A stretch of 64,000 nt of DNA from Phallus indusiatus (lineage: Eukaryota; Basidiomycota; Agaricomycetes; Phallales; Phallaceae), in NCBI GenBank assembly GCA_027605045.1, contig JAQFWX010000002.1:1984001-2048000 (forward strand), read 5' to 3'. The notes under the pieces are model-generated. The model had not been told where the DNA came from, made no database searches, and was given only the letters and a program-made list of their open reading frames with translations. How positions within the stretch are numbered: the stretch's first letter is position 1; every line of letters starts with the position of its first letter. Below are positions 1 through 10,100 of the stretch, in pieces. Both the position numbers and the translations under genes were made by a program.

Positions 1-20
1 GGCGCTAGCGTACCATAACA
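1..20 (-). repeat. LTR-A family end, cut by the window edge
   Basis: These 20 bases are the reverse complement of the start of the LTR-A family (complete copies at 2142 and 13249), differing by one transition. The repeat continues beyond the left edge. It sits inside the reading frame of the helicase fragment that follows, so it is probably another insertion in that gene. Confidence 0.75.
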
Positions 21-519
21 ATTACCGATCATACCAGTCTTCACTTTCACTGTGCACAACTCTCAGAGTCACAGTCTTAACAGAGTAAGGCTCCACACGG
101 GTTTTATCCTTCGGTATCCTTGGGACCCTCTAGCCAATCAGAATGCAGGATTTCATGGGTCAAGGGCAAAATCCTGCATTCTGATTGGCTAAAGGGTCGC
201 GAGGGTACCCGCGACCAAAACCCGTGTGGAGCCTTATAACAGAGCCTGCATTGATCTAGAGAGCTGCTCTTCTACGGCCTCAGCATACGTGATGCTATCC
301 CGTCTGAGAAGTATGGACGGACTGACTATCTTACGACCTTTCTCATACGGAAAAATTCATCGACACAGTCCCCAGGAAATGAGGAACGAGATAGGAAGGT
401 TAGACGCACTCCACGAAGACACGTTGGAAAGGTATAAGAAGGATCTAAAGTGGTTTTATGACATACAAGAAAAGAATATACAACAGATCTGGGAACCGGG
501 CGAGGGAATACGCGCTTAA
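21..519 (+). pseudogene. C-terminal fragment of a PIF1-like DNA helicase
   Basis: Reading from 21 to 85, then skipping the MITE and its duplicated 8 bp and resuming at 245, gives a continuous frame resembling the last part of PIF1-like helicases. It has the segment before motif VI (FTFTVHNSQSHSL), then AYVMLSRLRSMDGLTILRPF (motif VI region), then a Lys/Glu-rich tail ending at TAA 517-519. PIF1-family helicases unwind DNA 5'-3'. Many basidiomycete copies are expanded or mobile-element linked (family knowledge). The N-terminus is missing because an LTR-A lies directly upstream, and the 151-bp MITE sits in the frame. The MITE plus TSD is 159 bp, a multiple of three, yet the family motif 'HKAQG' is changed to HNSQS, which suggests decay. 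Non-functional remnant. Confidence 0.7.
86..236. mobile_element. hAT-type MITE, copy 1 (151 bp)
   Basis: The termini are 20-bp perfect inverted repeats starting TAAGGCTCCACACGGGTTTT (86-105 and 217-236). They are flanked by an exact 8-bp duplication TAACAGAG at 78-85 and 237-244. Inner arms at 132-153 and 169-190 form a second inverted repeat containing a CCAAT box (AGCCAATCAGAATGCAGG). There is no coding capacity. The 8-bp TSD is the hAT superfamily signature. A sister copy lies at 16537. Confidence 0.92.
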
Positions 520-675
520 CGTCATGTTCAAGACTGTGAAGAACGTATCTGACTGACAGGCCAAAGCTCCACCCAAAAAAAAAGAAAAGAAGATTAATAA
601 ACTGAAATGGACCAATGATGTCGGAAAGGCCGTGAGATGGAAAAAAAAAGAGACCCAGGCTACACTGCCCGCAGC
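520..675. other. Unassigned, A-rich stretch
   Basis: It follows the helicase stop codon, with several poly-A runs (570-583, 639-648). It may be the 3' flank of the helicase gene. No coding signal is recognised. It continues past the LTR-C insertion at 1314. Confidence 0.4.
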
Positions 676-1313
676 TGTCATGATCTGAAATCATGACTTC
701 GATTCCAATATGTTTTCCGACGAATTACTTACGACCGAACCTCTTCGACGAACCGAACTCGAACTACACTCGAACGGATCGAGTCTAGACTAGTGTCTAG
801 ACTAACGATCTATTCTAGAATGACTTATATAAGAGGTTCTCATGACATCGTATTATTTCCCTTTGTTTAATCTCTTAGTTAGTGGAAACTCATGTTTTCC
901 ATGAGTTCAATTATGTAAGCAAGAAATACTTTCCTAACTTGTTATTTCTTTGTCTTCGACCCTGACTCTAAAACATGTATATAAACCCATGTAAAATACA
1001 TAGTTAGAGTCGTCTTGAAATCGAACTTTGGTTCGATTCAATATATTCTCTTTATCTGACTCTTGCTCGACGACTTCTTCGAAGTCGTCTTGAACTTCTT
1101 CTTCGATCTCGAACTTCGTTGTCTGTGTCGACAAAGTTATTGTCATCGTGGTTGGACATCATTGTCGTGAGTACTTGTCGTTACCGAATCAAATCGAGGA
1201 ACAACTCAGACCTTCCGGAGCGGGCGCAACACATATGTTGAAGCCAGGTTCCTCATCAATCTCGAACTCGTTCTCGAACCCCTCGAACTCATCCGAAGAC
1301 TCGGACCTTGACA
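676..1313 (+). repeat. Solo LTR-C (638 bp) with TSD GCAGC
   Basis: Starts TGTCATGATC and ends CTTGACA, flanked by exact GCAGC at 671-675 and 1314-1318. A TATA-like box TATATAAG lies at 826-833. It contains the hairpin shared with LTR-B, D and I at 1223-1245 (stem CAAC/GTTG). There is no internal domain, so it is a solo LTR left by LTR-LTR recombination. Confidence 0.9.
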
Positions 1314-1528
1314 GCAGCCCTCGGAGCTAAGCAGCGTGATGCTATAAGACAAGCCAAACCCATGAGTCTGGTCAGGATGACGAGCAGACAAAAACAGCGC
1401 AAGGGTAACTATCTTATGATGTTGGAAGGACCATCACAAATCTCGACCATCCAGGGAATATTGTGCACAAGAGATTAAAACAAAATTTTGTGAGCGGAGG
1501 GCATTTACATAAGCAAGTTTGGAGGAGC
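1314..1528. other. Unassigned flank between solo LTRs
   Basis: Continuation of the pre-insertion sequence between LTR-C and LTR-D. No domain is recognised. The sequence resumes after LTR-D at 2921. Confidence 0.4.
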
Positions 1529-2141
1529 ACGGATGTCAAGACCCTCGTGCCACCCGATCCTATTCCGGACCTCTCCGAGGTCCGACGCCCGAATCTCGTC
1601 CATATCTGTCATGTCCGCCAAGTCCGAGCATCAGTACTTGTCCAACAGTGCGTAGTCTGTTATTCCGTCCATGTCCGGTAAGTCCAAGGTCTGGACTTCG
1701 TCCAGACTTGGACATTTCCTTATGGGGACATTCTGTCCGGAGCATTAGAAAGCAAGTGCCAGATATGTTTCTTGTGCTGTGCAACTAGTCTCCTTTTAGT
1801 TATATCTCCTTTAGTTTTAGTAGCCTAGTTTTTTGTATTTAAACCCCCCAGACTTCGTCTGGGGCTCTCCAGTCTGAATATCAAGTCGTATTCAAGTCTA
1901 TTTTAAGTCTAGCCCCAGTTAACCTCTTTATAATCAATTCTACTCTTATCTATCTCGCTTAAAGTCCGCTCCAGTACTTGTCCGGACCTGCCCGGACTAC
2001 ATCCGGGCTGTCTCGGACTTCTAGTCCGAAATTAAGGGATATCCAGGGTCGATTGAGCCGGCGCAGCACATAAGCTGAAGCCAAGTCCCTTCTGTCCCGT
2101 AGTCCAGACCCCCCGGACTTCCGCCAAGACACCCGGAACAC

Positions 2142-2899
2142 TGTCACGGTACGCTAGCACCTCGCTCGATTATTCGATCTTTTCGATTTCTTTCGGTTTC
2201 ATTTCGCACTTCGATTTCCTTCATTTTCCATATCTGTTAGGGCTACTCAGCTCACACTAGAGGGAGGGGATCCTAAGTAAAATATATTGAGAGAACTATA
2301 CTACTCACCTAGAGGGAGGGGATCCTAAGAGAACAAGCTTAGGGACCCTCACTCTAGGGACAGCGACTATATACATGAAAAACGATAACGCGGCGTGCGG
2401 CCCTGACACAGCTAAGTGCTAGGCGCCCGAACCGTGCCTAAGCGACGTGATGTCACAGGCATCACGCCGGGTACGAGCGCGCGACGCGCGCGAGTAGAGA
2501 ATGCGAAATAGAGACTGAACAAGGGAACGGAAGATAAAAGTAAAATACGGAAATAGTAAATGGAATGGAAATGAAGTGATGCCGATGATAATAAATAGAA
2601 AAATGAGAGACGGTGGTAGCGTACCCTGACAATATCTTACCGTTTCCACTACTTTTGTCGTTTTTTCGATTTCTCGATTTCTTCGATTTACTCCAATTTC
2701 TGTTTCTATCTCCTCGGATCCCATGGGGATCAGTCGGGCGCCTCGTACTCTGTATTTATATGCGTTTTCCCTAGAGGGGGATACCTAAGCTTGTTCTCTT
2801 AGGTTCTCCCTCCTCTAGGTGAGTAGTTACATAGTTGTTGCCCCGCAATAGATCTTAGGTTCTCCCTCCTCTAGGTGTGTGCCCTGAGTCGCCCTAACA
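2142..2899 (+). repeat. Solo LTR-A nested in LTR-D; TSD AACAC
   Basis: Begins TGTCACGGTACGCTAGC and ends CCCTAACA. Flanked by exact AACAC at 2137-2141 and 2900-2904. About 356 bp without the LTR-E nested inside it. Contains repeated CCTCCTCTAGGTG-type segments near the 3' end. Confidence 0.9.
2235..2631 (-). repeat. Solo LTR-E (397 bp) nested in LTR-A; TSD ATATC
   Basis: Starts TGTTAGGGCTACTC and ends CCCTGACA on the + strand. The sense orientation, defined by the coding element at 35571, is minus. Flanked by exact ATATC at 2230-2234 and 2632-2636. Contains the palindrome GCGCGCGACGCGCGC-like segment at about 2477-2493. Nearly identical to the copy at 32239. Confidence 0.92.
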
Positions 2900-2920
2900 A
2901 ACACGGCGCGTGACAACGGA

Positions 2921-3142
2921 TGTCCGAGCCGATCGTCGAAGAATGTTAAAAAAAGAAGTTTTCAAAGTCAGCGTGGGTGAGTGTAAGGCGGAGTTTTACG
3001 ACCAAACAAGGAAAGAGTTGCCTTTTTCATCTACAATTTTTGCCACCAAGGAAACCTAAGCTAGACACTTAGGAAATTAAGCAGCCATTATTTGACAGTG
3101 GCTACACTCGGCTACACTGTTTAACACTGGCTATCGCAGCGG
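2921..3142. other. Unassigned, no gene seen
   Basis: Continues the sequence interrupted by LTR-D. It holds short imperfect repeats of GGCTACACT around 3110-3146 but no recognisable coding region. Confidence 0.4.
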
Positions 3143-3147
3143 CTACA

Positions 3148-3791
3148 TGTCAAGATCCGAGACCGTTCGAGATTGCGAGATCGAGGAATCGAGAATCGAA
3201 AGATCGAGGGATGAGGAACTTGGCTTCAACTTATATGTTGCGCCCGCTCCAAAGGCCTGAGAGTATTCCTCAATTTGGATCGTGACGAATCAGCACTCAC
3301 AACGAAGAACAACCGGAGATAACGAAGACTTTGGCGACGGAGTCGCCAAAGGCGAGAGATCGAGAGAATCGAGAAAAATCGGGTTTCGAGATAAAGAGAC
3401 GAGTTGTAATTCAAGGAGGTTTGAAATACAATGAAATATATTTGAATCGAATCAGAGTTCGATTTCAAGACGACTTTGTATGGTATTTACAGCGAGTTTA
3501 AATACAACAAAGTGATGCAGGGTCAAGTACAAAGAAAGTACTAATTCGGATAAGTACATAATAGTACTTGAGGAAGTCGTGAGGTTCGTTAGAATCATAA
3601 AGAAGGAAATAGAAAGTATTCTATTTATATCATGGAACCTCACCGATCGTCAAAGTGAATAAATCGGTAATCGGTGTTCGAGAGATCGCATAGAGTGCGA
3701 TCTCTATAAGGTTCGTTCGTTCGAGTTCGAAAAGAATGTGAAATCGAATTAAATCGTTAAATCGATGTCACGAGAAAATCGGCTCGTGACA
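3148..3791 (-). repeat. Solo LTR-B (644 bp), TSD CTACA
   Basis: Reverse-oriented copy of the LTR-B at 13251. Starts TGTCAAGATCCGAG, ends CTCGTGACA, flanked by exact CTACA at 3143-3147 and 3792-3796. Carries the shared LTR hairpin at 3222-3244 and a 9-bp perfect stem around a TCC/GGA loop (TTTGGCGAC/GTCGCCAAA) near 3330-3350. Confidence 0.92.
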
Positions 3792-3833
3792 CTACATCAG
3801 CCACTTACGAAGATTTTGTGCAAGCTTTACTAC

Positions 3834-3929
3834 CACACAACCTACACTACAATTCTCCAGTAATGGGGAATTAATCCCTAGAGTCTGGGCTACTATAGAC
3901 TCTTATTAACCCCTTTCCCAACCATTACA
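3834..3929 (+). repeat. LTR-F 3' fragment
   Basis: About 95 bp matching the last third of the solo LTR-F at 36103-36391, including CTATAGACTCTTATTAACCC and the terminal CATTACA. The 5' two thirds are missing. Confidence 0.7.
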
Positions 3930-4090
3930 ATTAGTTAGCATGGTTTTTTTGTATATGGACATATGTACACTTTGTTACAAATAAAACATAAAATTATATA
4001 ATAACAAACAAGGAGAGTGAACGACAGAATAGATGCATGTGCCATGGGCTGAGAGACCACCAGACTTATCACTGATCACTTATCTTAACT

Positions 4091-4180
4091 GTCAGTGGAA
4101 AATTACCACTGAGCTCCACAGAAATTCAGTGGTCAGACCACTGAAAAACCACTGATATTCAGTGGTGATTTTTTCCAGTG
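4091..4180. repeat. Cluster of CCACTG/CAGTGG inverted motifs (possible CACTA-like terminus)
   Basis: Several copies of CCACTGA or TCAGTGG in both orientations lie within 90 bp, ending TTTTTTCCAGTG at 4180. Read on the minus strand it begins CACTGGAAAAAATCACCACTG. CACTA-superfamily ends typically have a CACTR terminus with subterminal repeats (family knowledge). No partner end or TSD was found, so this may be a truncated terminus. It lies just upstream of the NLR1 5' region. Confidence 0.45.
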
Positions 4181-4930
4181 CTCGGAGTCATCTGGAGTCA
4201 TCCACTCAAAACCCACTTCACACTCCGATTGGAATCTGCACCCCGGCTTTGTTTATCAGAACATCGGCCGGCAGATTCTGCTAGTCGGAGTCCAAACATG
4301 TTGACGCCCGTGTCCTATGAGACTGTGACCCGTGGGACACTTTCCCGGTCACGGTCCTTTCGTGATGGGAGAACACGTGTATGCAGCTTAGTAACATGAT
4401 CATTCAGTCTACCACAGTTGCGAATTGACCTGCAGATATAACTGCCCTCTCACTCCATATTCAAGTCGCTTTTGAAACTACACAAGTAATAATGTCATCG
4501 ACATTGTAAATTTATCGATACTAGCGCTGGAGAAATATTAATGTTCTTTTTTCTTTCTTTCTCGCAGGCTGGATAAGCATTGATATACGATCTCCGGTAC
4601 GAAATCATTAACGCAACATAGAATGCAGCTTAACATACTTTTCAGATATCAAACTGACAAATCCTCCTCCTGGTGGGATATTGTCCAAACCAATCTTCTT
4701 TATCGAAGTCACCAAAATGACGGATGGTGATAACGAAACATTGGGGTTAGTCAAAGGACAGTCTCAAGGGAAATGTATTGTTTGGAGCGACCAGATTCTG
4801 TGGGTTCATCAGCTTAAACGAATTCACCGACTCTCTGGCTTATCCGTTTATTCAAAAAGCTATAATGCCAACGCCGATTTCAAGATCAACTTCGAAATTA
4901 CCATGAAAAAAGAAAAGAAGGACAACCCGA

Positions 4931-5194
4931 TGTAACGTTTCGTTACAGTTTACGATTAGCCCGGTTCTTACGGACTCACAACAAACAGTGTAAAGCTGTA
5001 TATTTGCAAGTGCAGGTAAGAAAGGCTGCCGGCGCCTTTACCGTTACGCGGTATTTACTGGTGTGACGGCGCCTATGTACATTACATAATACTAGGTACT
5101 TGTGCAGACGATGATCGTCTGCATACAATTGTATGTATATACGAATATGTACTATGGTTAATAGTAGTCCGCTGCTCATAGCGGAACCGTTACA
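4931..5194 (-). repeat. Gypsy-1 3' LTR (264 bp)
   Basis: Nearly identical to 14755-15018. Its + strand end (TGTAACGTTTCGTTACA) is itself a small palindrome. A second palindromic block GCAGACG...CGTCTGC lies at about 5105-5123. Confidence 0.95.
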
Positions 5195-5206
5195 TCCTCC
5201 CCCGCT
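5195..5206 (-). other. Gypsy-1 polypurine tract
   Basis: On the minus strand AGCGGGGGAGGA immediately precedes the 3' LTR, as expected for the plus-strand primer of a Ty3/gypsy element. Confidence 0.75.
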
Positions 5207-5247
5207 GACTTGAGCGTCAAGTCAATACATGATACGACGAGTGAGTC

Positions 5248-7053
5248 TCAGTCGTCCGCGGTATAATCCATGGCCATCTCAATATCACCTTGAGGGCCTG
5301 CTCCTGGTCTATCCAGGACCTCGTATTGATCGGGGTCGATCACGAGTTCTTTCTCAGCGATATCTGCTGGGAGTGGTGCTTTCGCCGAGGGAGGCGAATT
5401 GGCGGTGGACTCCACATAGGGAGTCTCCTTCGACGGTCCAGCAATGGGAGCTGCAGGGGCGGTGTCACGACGATTGTGGCGACGTCGTCTTCGATACTGA
5501 CGCCCTGGTAACAGCGACGAAACGGTGGGTTGAGATTCTCGCCACTTCACGGCGATGGTGTTGCTGTTAGTGTGTGATCGCCACCGCTCAAATAGTGGTC
5601 CTAATCGAGTTTCGATTAATCGGGTATTCACACAGTTATACCGCAGCATCCCGACAACTTCTTCCTTGGTGGGAATGTTACCCTGAGGCAGGGTATATGC
5701 TCGACGCCATCCTTCGATTATGGATGGGGAGTTATTCACCGTCTTGTCGGCGTTGATGCCAGCGGCGTTGAGCCAGGTGGATAGTCCAGGCTCGGTACAT
5801 ATCTCCGCTACAATGGGGAATACAGTCTTCCTTGTTTCCCGATTCGGGAATATTTTTCGAAGCCACGCTACGACTTCAACATCGCTGATATTCAGCGATC
5901 CCGATGGTTCAACCCTTATATAAAAGGGTACGGAGGCGGGGTCCTTATACCACGTCTCATAGAGGCGACCCGTTTCCAGGTCCATTTGCCCTTCTGTTGG
6001 GTATGGAAAAGCTTCAGGGCGCTCCCCGATAGTGAGGCGAGCGTAGTCTCGCTCTTTCTTCTTTCTATTGATGAACATCATGCCTACATCCCAGGCAAGT
6101 CTAATGCGCGCGTGCATTGCAACTTTTTGAGGTGTGTCCAATATGGGTGGTTTCTTCCAGATCTGCTTCCCCTGGAGTACGAATGAGGGATCATCCAGTG
6201 GACACATCATGTACCACGCGAGTGGGTCGGGAACTGGCCCAGGTACAGGGGTTTTCCCTGCTCGAGAAGCTGTGGGGTCGTGGCCTTGCATGAAGGCGGG
6301 CCACGTATCGTGGTACTTGGCCTGGTTGGAGATACGGGGAGTTCCTGGGAACTCAGCGAGGACTTTCTCAGCGAGTTGTCGCCGAGACAATAATGACTCC
6401 TCTTCAGGGTCCAGCCTGTCCATCAGGCCGAAATCATCCCCAGAGTGGGGAGGAACGGGTTGACCGTTGGAGTCGAGTACCGACTCGTCATTGTAGGAGT
6501 CCGCCCAATCGTGGTCGTCTAGATCATCGTCGTCGTCGTCGTACGCGTCGAATCCTACGGGCCCATGATTCGTGGGGCCCTTGGCCTCTGACCGAGGTCG
6601 TTTCCTAGATGACACGGGCGATGCTGCCTGTGGGGCTTGCTTCAACTTGTCCTCGAGTTCCCGTATACGATCTCGAAGGTCGTCCTCTCGTCTCTCAGCG
6701 TCCTTGAGTTCTTGGACGGTCTGGTCGGCGTAGTCGTTAGCGTCTTCGAGGCGCTTTCGTAAATCATCCCACTCTTTTTGCAGGAATGGGAATGCCTCGA
6801 GTAGGCACTCTTTGACGTCTTTCTCGTCAAGAGCAATGGTATGCTTGCTTGCAGCGGTACTAATGTGCGAGATATACTCATCGCAGTGGGTACATTTCCC
6901 ACTTTCGTGGGTGATGGCTACGCAGCCAGGCATGGAATCCATACTCCATTCTTTTTGTGCTTCAAGCAACGCTTGCTTGATATCGTCAAATCATCCCTTG
7001 CGGGTCGAGGGCTTCGTAGATGAAGAGGTAGGTCGTGAAGGTTCTGCAGACAT
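5248..7053 (-). pseudogene. Gypsy-1 third ORF, downstream of pol
   Basis: An open frame of about 573 codons ends at 5248. The first plausible ATG of the frame is at 7053, but an in-frame TGA at 6993-6991 (after 20 codons) cuts it. Downstream of that stop the first ATG codes for MDSMPG. The protein has a CxxC (CTHCDEY), a long charged coiled coil (roughly residues 55-110 of the open part), an acidic Asp run, then a globular region. I do not recognise a family. Its place between pol and the 3' LTR, on the element's own strand, says it is an element-encoded accessory protein, a position used by env-like or other extra ORFs in some gypsy elements (family knowledge). Function unknown. Confidence 0.6.
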
Positions 7054-7192
7054 CGTTGACGGTGCTCAGGTGGCTGAGACGGGGTTGTAAGGGAGAGTAT
7101 TTATTTACTCTTGTATCAGAGTAGCGCCCGAGTAGGATTTTCTCGTGGCTGCAGTGCCGCCGGGGGCACGGGGCAGATCTGCTTGCAGATCC

Positions 7193-10100
7193 TCATTTAC
7201 GCGTCGTGCGGAGACGCGGCAATTTCCCTAATTGGGTAACCCCGCGTAATTGGAGATACTCATCCAATGCCTGCAAGTCTTTGCAGTGTTCATACGGCTC
7301 CCAAGTCGTATCGCCTAGTGTCCATTGCACTAGGAACTCAATGTCCGTGTCTTTAGACCCAGTCCAGCGATGGGCTAATAGTTCATCTACATGCCATTCG
7401 GCATTGTCCGGTTGTCCAAAGTCGTACGCCGTTAATGACTCACGACGTGGAAATCTATCGTCATCATTGGCGATATGTGGTTTCACTAAGTCCACGTGGA
7501 ATACTGGATTTATCCTACGCTTCTTCAACTCGTCAGGCAAGTCGAGTTTGACGTTAATATTGTCTTTGACTGACAATACTTTGTAAGGGCCGACGTAACG
7601 CGGTACCAACTTACTGGATCTACCCTTTGGTAGGGATATGTTCTTCGTAGACAGGTACACGAGGTCGCCCTCTTTGTAAACAGGCGCATCTCGTCTGTGA
7701 GCGTTCGCGTGCATGGTTTGTTTCACGCGACTCGCGATTATGGCATCGTGTGCGGCCATAAGATTCCATTTCGCTTGTAATGCGAATTGCTTCACACCAT
7801 TGAACTTGGTGTCTGTGTTGAGCTGTCGCCCTAGTGCAGGGGTGTATCCGTAGTTAAGTTCGAATGGCGTGAACTTAGTCGTTTCACTCGTGCTACTGTT
7901 TAGTGCGAATTCCGCCATCGGGATACGTTCAGCCCAATCCTTTTGGTCGTTATCTATTATAGAACGTAATACTTGTCCTATGGAGCGGTTCGCCCGCTCT
8001 GTTGCTCCATCCGTCTGTGGATGGAATGAAGTGGACATGAGGAGTTTTGTCCCTATTAGTCGCTGTAGTTCTTTCCAGAATTTCGCGGTGAATCTGGTAT
8101 CTCTATCACTGACGATAGAAGCTGGCACGCCATGATGCCTAACTACACCTTCGAAGTACAGGTGTGCTGCGCTTTTCGCCATTAGCTTCGTGGTGGTGGG
8201 CATGAGTCTCACCATTGACGTCAATCTGTCAATTATGACTAGTAAGAAGTCATGTCCTTTCGATACTGGTAATGGGCCTATAAAGTCCATTCCGACTGAT
8301 TCCCATGGTTTATTGGGAATGGGTAGCGTCTTCAGTAGACCGCTAGGATGTCTATTGTCATCCTTATTCGTTTGACATTTACCGCACGATTTGCAGTATT
8401 CGTCGATGTTCTCTGCCATCGTTCTCCACCAATACACTTGTCTAATGTATTGCGACGTTTTATAGCGTCCGAAGTGTCCCACAATTTCGTGTGCTTCACT
8501 AATTATGATCTCTACCAGCTTCCTCCCCTGGTAAAATAAGTGATGGGGTATGCAGACCACGTCACGGGAAAACTGATTCTTCGTGTACAGTAGCTGGTTT
8601 TTCATCCCAAACCCTTTGTATGCATCAGGGTTTTCTAACACTTTCTTCAGTGTTGTGTCGTCCTTATAGCCGCTCTTTATCAGATCAGCTAATCCTTCAA
8701 AGCCTTCAATCTTGGCTTTAAGCGTTTTACCGCTATGCTGCGCTGTGACTGCCAGTACGTCTTCGTCGTCTGTATCCACTTCTTCAATGGACGCTTGTTC
8801 AGCCGTCTGTTGTTGGACTCTAGCTTTCGCCCGAGTGTTAATGCGTCTCGCCGCACTGATTCTGAGTTCGCTTTTCCTTTCAGGAGGTAGCTGATCCCCT
8901 GTTGGATCTAGTTTCACGTCGATGTTGACGTAGTTCTCAGGTGGGTGTATCTCGTTAGGTAGGTCATCCTCGAAATATCTCGAGAGTCCATCTGCGACCG
9001 TGTTGGTCTCACCTTTAATGTGAATCGTTTCGTAGTCGAAACGAGAGAGATACTCGTACCATCTCGCCTGTCTAGGCGACATACGGGGCTGTGTCTTGAA
9101 GTGTTTCAAGGCCTCGTTGTCCGTTACTAGGGTGAATTTACGACCTAGTAATTTGTCTTCCCACTTATTCAGTGCTTCAAGTACTGCAATGAGCTCGTGC
9201 TCATGAGTCCGGTAGTTGTACTGTGCCGGAGTGAATTTCTTAGACATAAACCCTGCGGGTCTGCAGGTTTGCCAGCTTGCGCCTTGACCATAGTACGCAC
9301 CGACGCCACACTTGGATCCATCGGTTACAAGCCAAATTGGCTCGTCGCTATCAGGATTGATAGGTTTAAGAACTGGGGCATTCTTCGTCAACGCTTTGAT
9401 TGCGTTGAAACAGCGTTCTAGTGCCGGTGTCCACTCGAATTGCCTGTTGTTGTGGGTACATCCTGACAATGGGGAAGTGTAAGTAGCGACTCCCGGAAGA
9501 TAGGCGGCAACGTATTGCACCAGCCCTAAGAACTTCTGAACGTCGTTGAACGTACGAGGGGTTCTCCAGTCGCGAATTTTATCCATCTTATCCATATCTG
9601 GGTGGATACCATCGTCGTCGATGATGTGTCCTAGGCACTCCAATCGTTTGGAGTATAAGTCAACTTTCTTCTGACTTAGGTAAAGTTGTTCCTTCCTCAA
9701 TCTCGAGAAGGCAATCTCCAGATGTTCCTGGTGTTGTTGGATCGTCATTGAGTAGACGAACACATCATCGATGTACGAGTGTATGTTTCTTCCGATGTGG
9801 TCCCGGAATATATGGGTCATCAATCTCTGGAATGTCGAAGGCGCGTTGCAATCACCTTGTTGCATAACATGGCTTTTAAACGTGCCATATATCGTCGAGA
9901 ACGTGGTCTTATCCACGTCTTCCGGAGCAATTCTGACTTGCTCGTAAGCTTCCGTTAGGTCAATTTTCGACCTATACTTGTGTCTCGCCACGTCTTGGCG
10001 AATGGTCTCCTGGTCTGGAAACGGGGTCACGTCTTTCAACGTATTATCATTCTGCTGATGCAGGTCAAATACCGTGCGTAGTCCTGATAATGTCTTCTTA

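Larger units (their letters stand above)
1534..2915 (+). repeat. Solo LTR-D with nested LTR-A and LTR-E; TSD ACGGA
   Basis: The LTR starts TGTCAAGACC at 1534 and ends GTGACA at 2915. It is flanked by exact ACGGA at 1529-1533 and 2916-2920, and is about 619 bp once the nested insert is removed. It carries the LTR hairpin at 2060-2082 with stem CAGC/GCTG. An AT-rich TATA-like TATTTAAA lies near 1837. LTR-A is inserted 11 bp before the LTR-D end. Confidence 0.9.

Noticed and set aside
226..519. A 97-codon gene starting at GTG 226
   Set aside because: The start lies in the MITE terminus. The frame is the helicase fragment that continues from 21-85 once the MITE is removed.
4178..4399. Short + strand frame upstream of NLR1
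   Set aside because: It has no resemblance to the N-terminus of NLR2 or NLR3, which start with a 14-nt exon equivalent to 4492-4505.
6134..6608. + strand frames inside the Gypsy-1 third ORF
   Set aside because: They mirror the minus-strand coding frame and show no motif.
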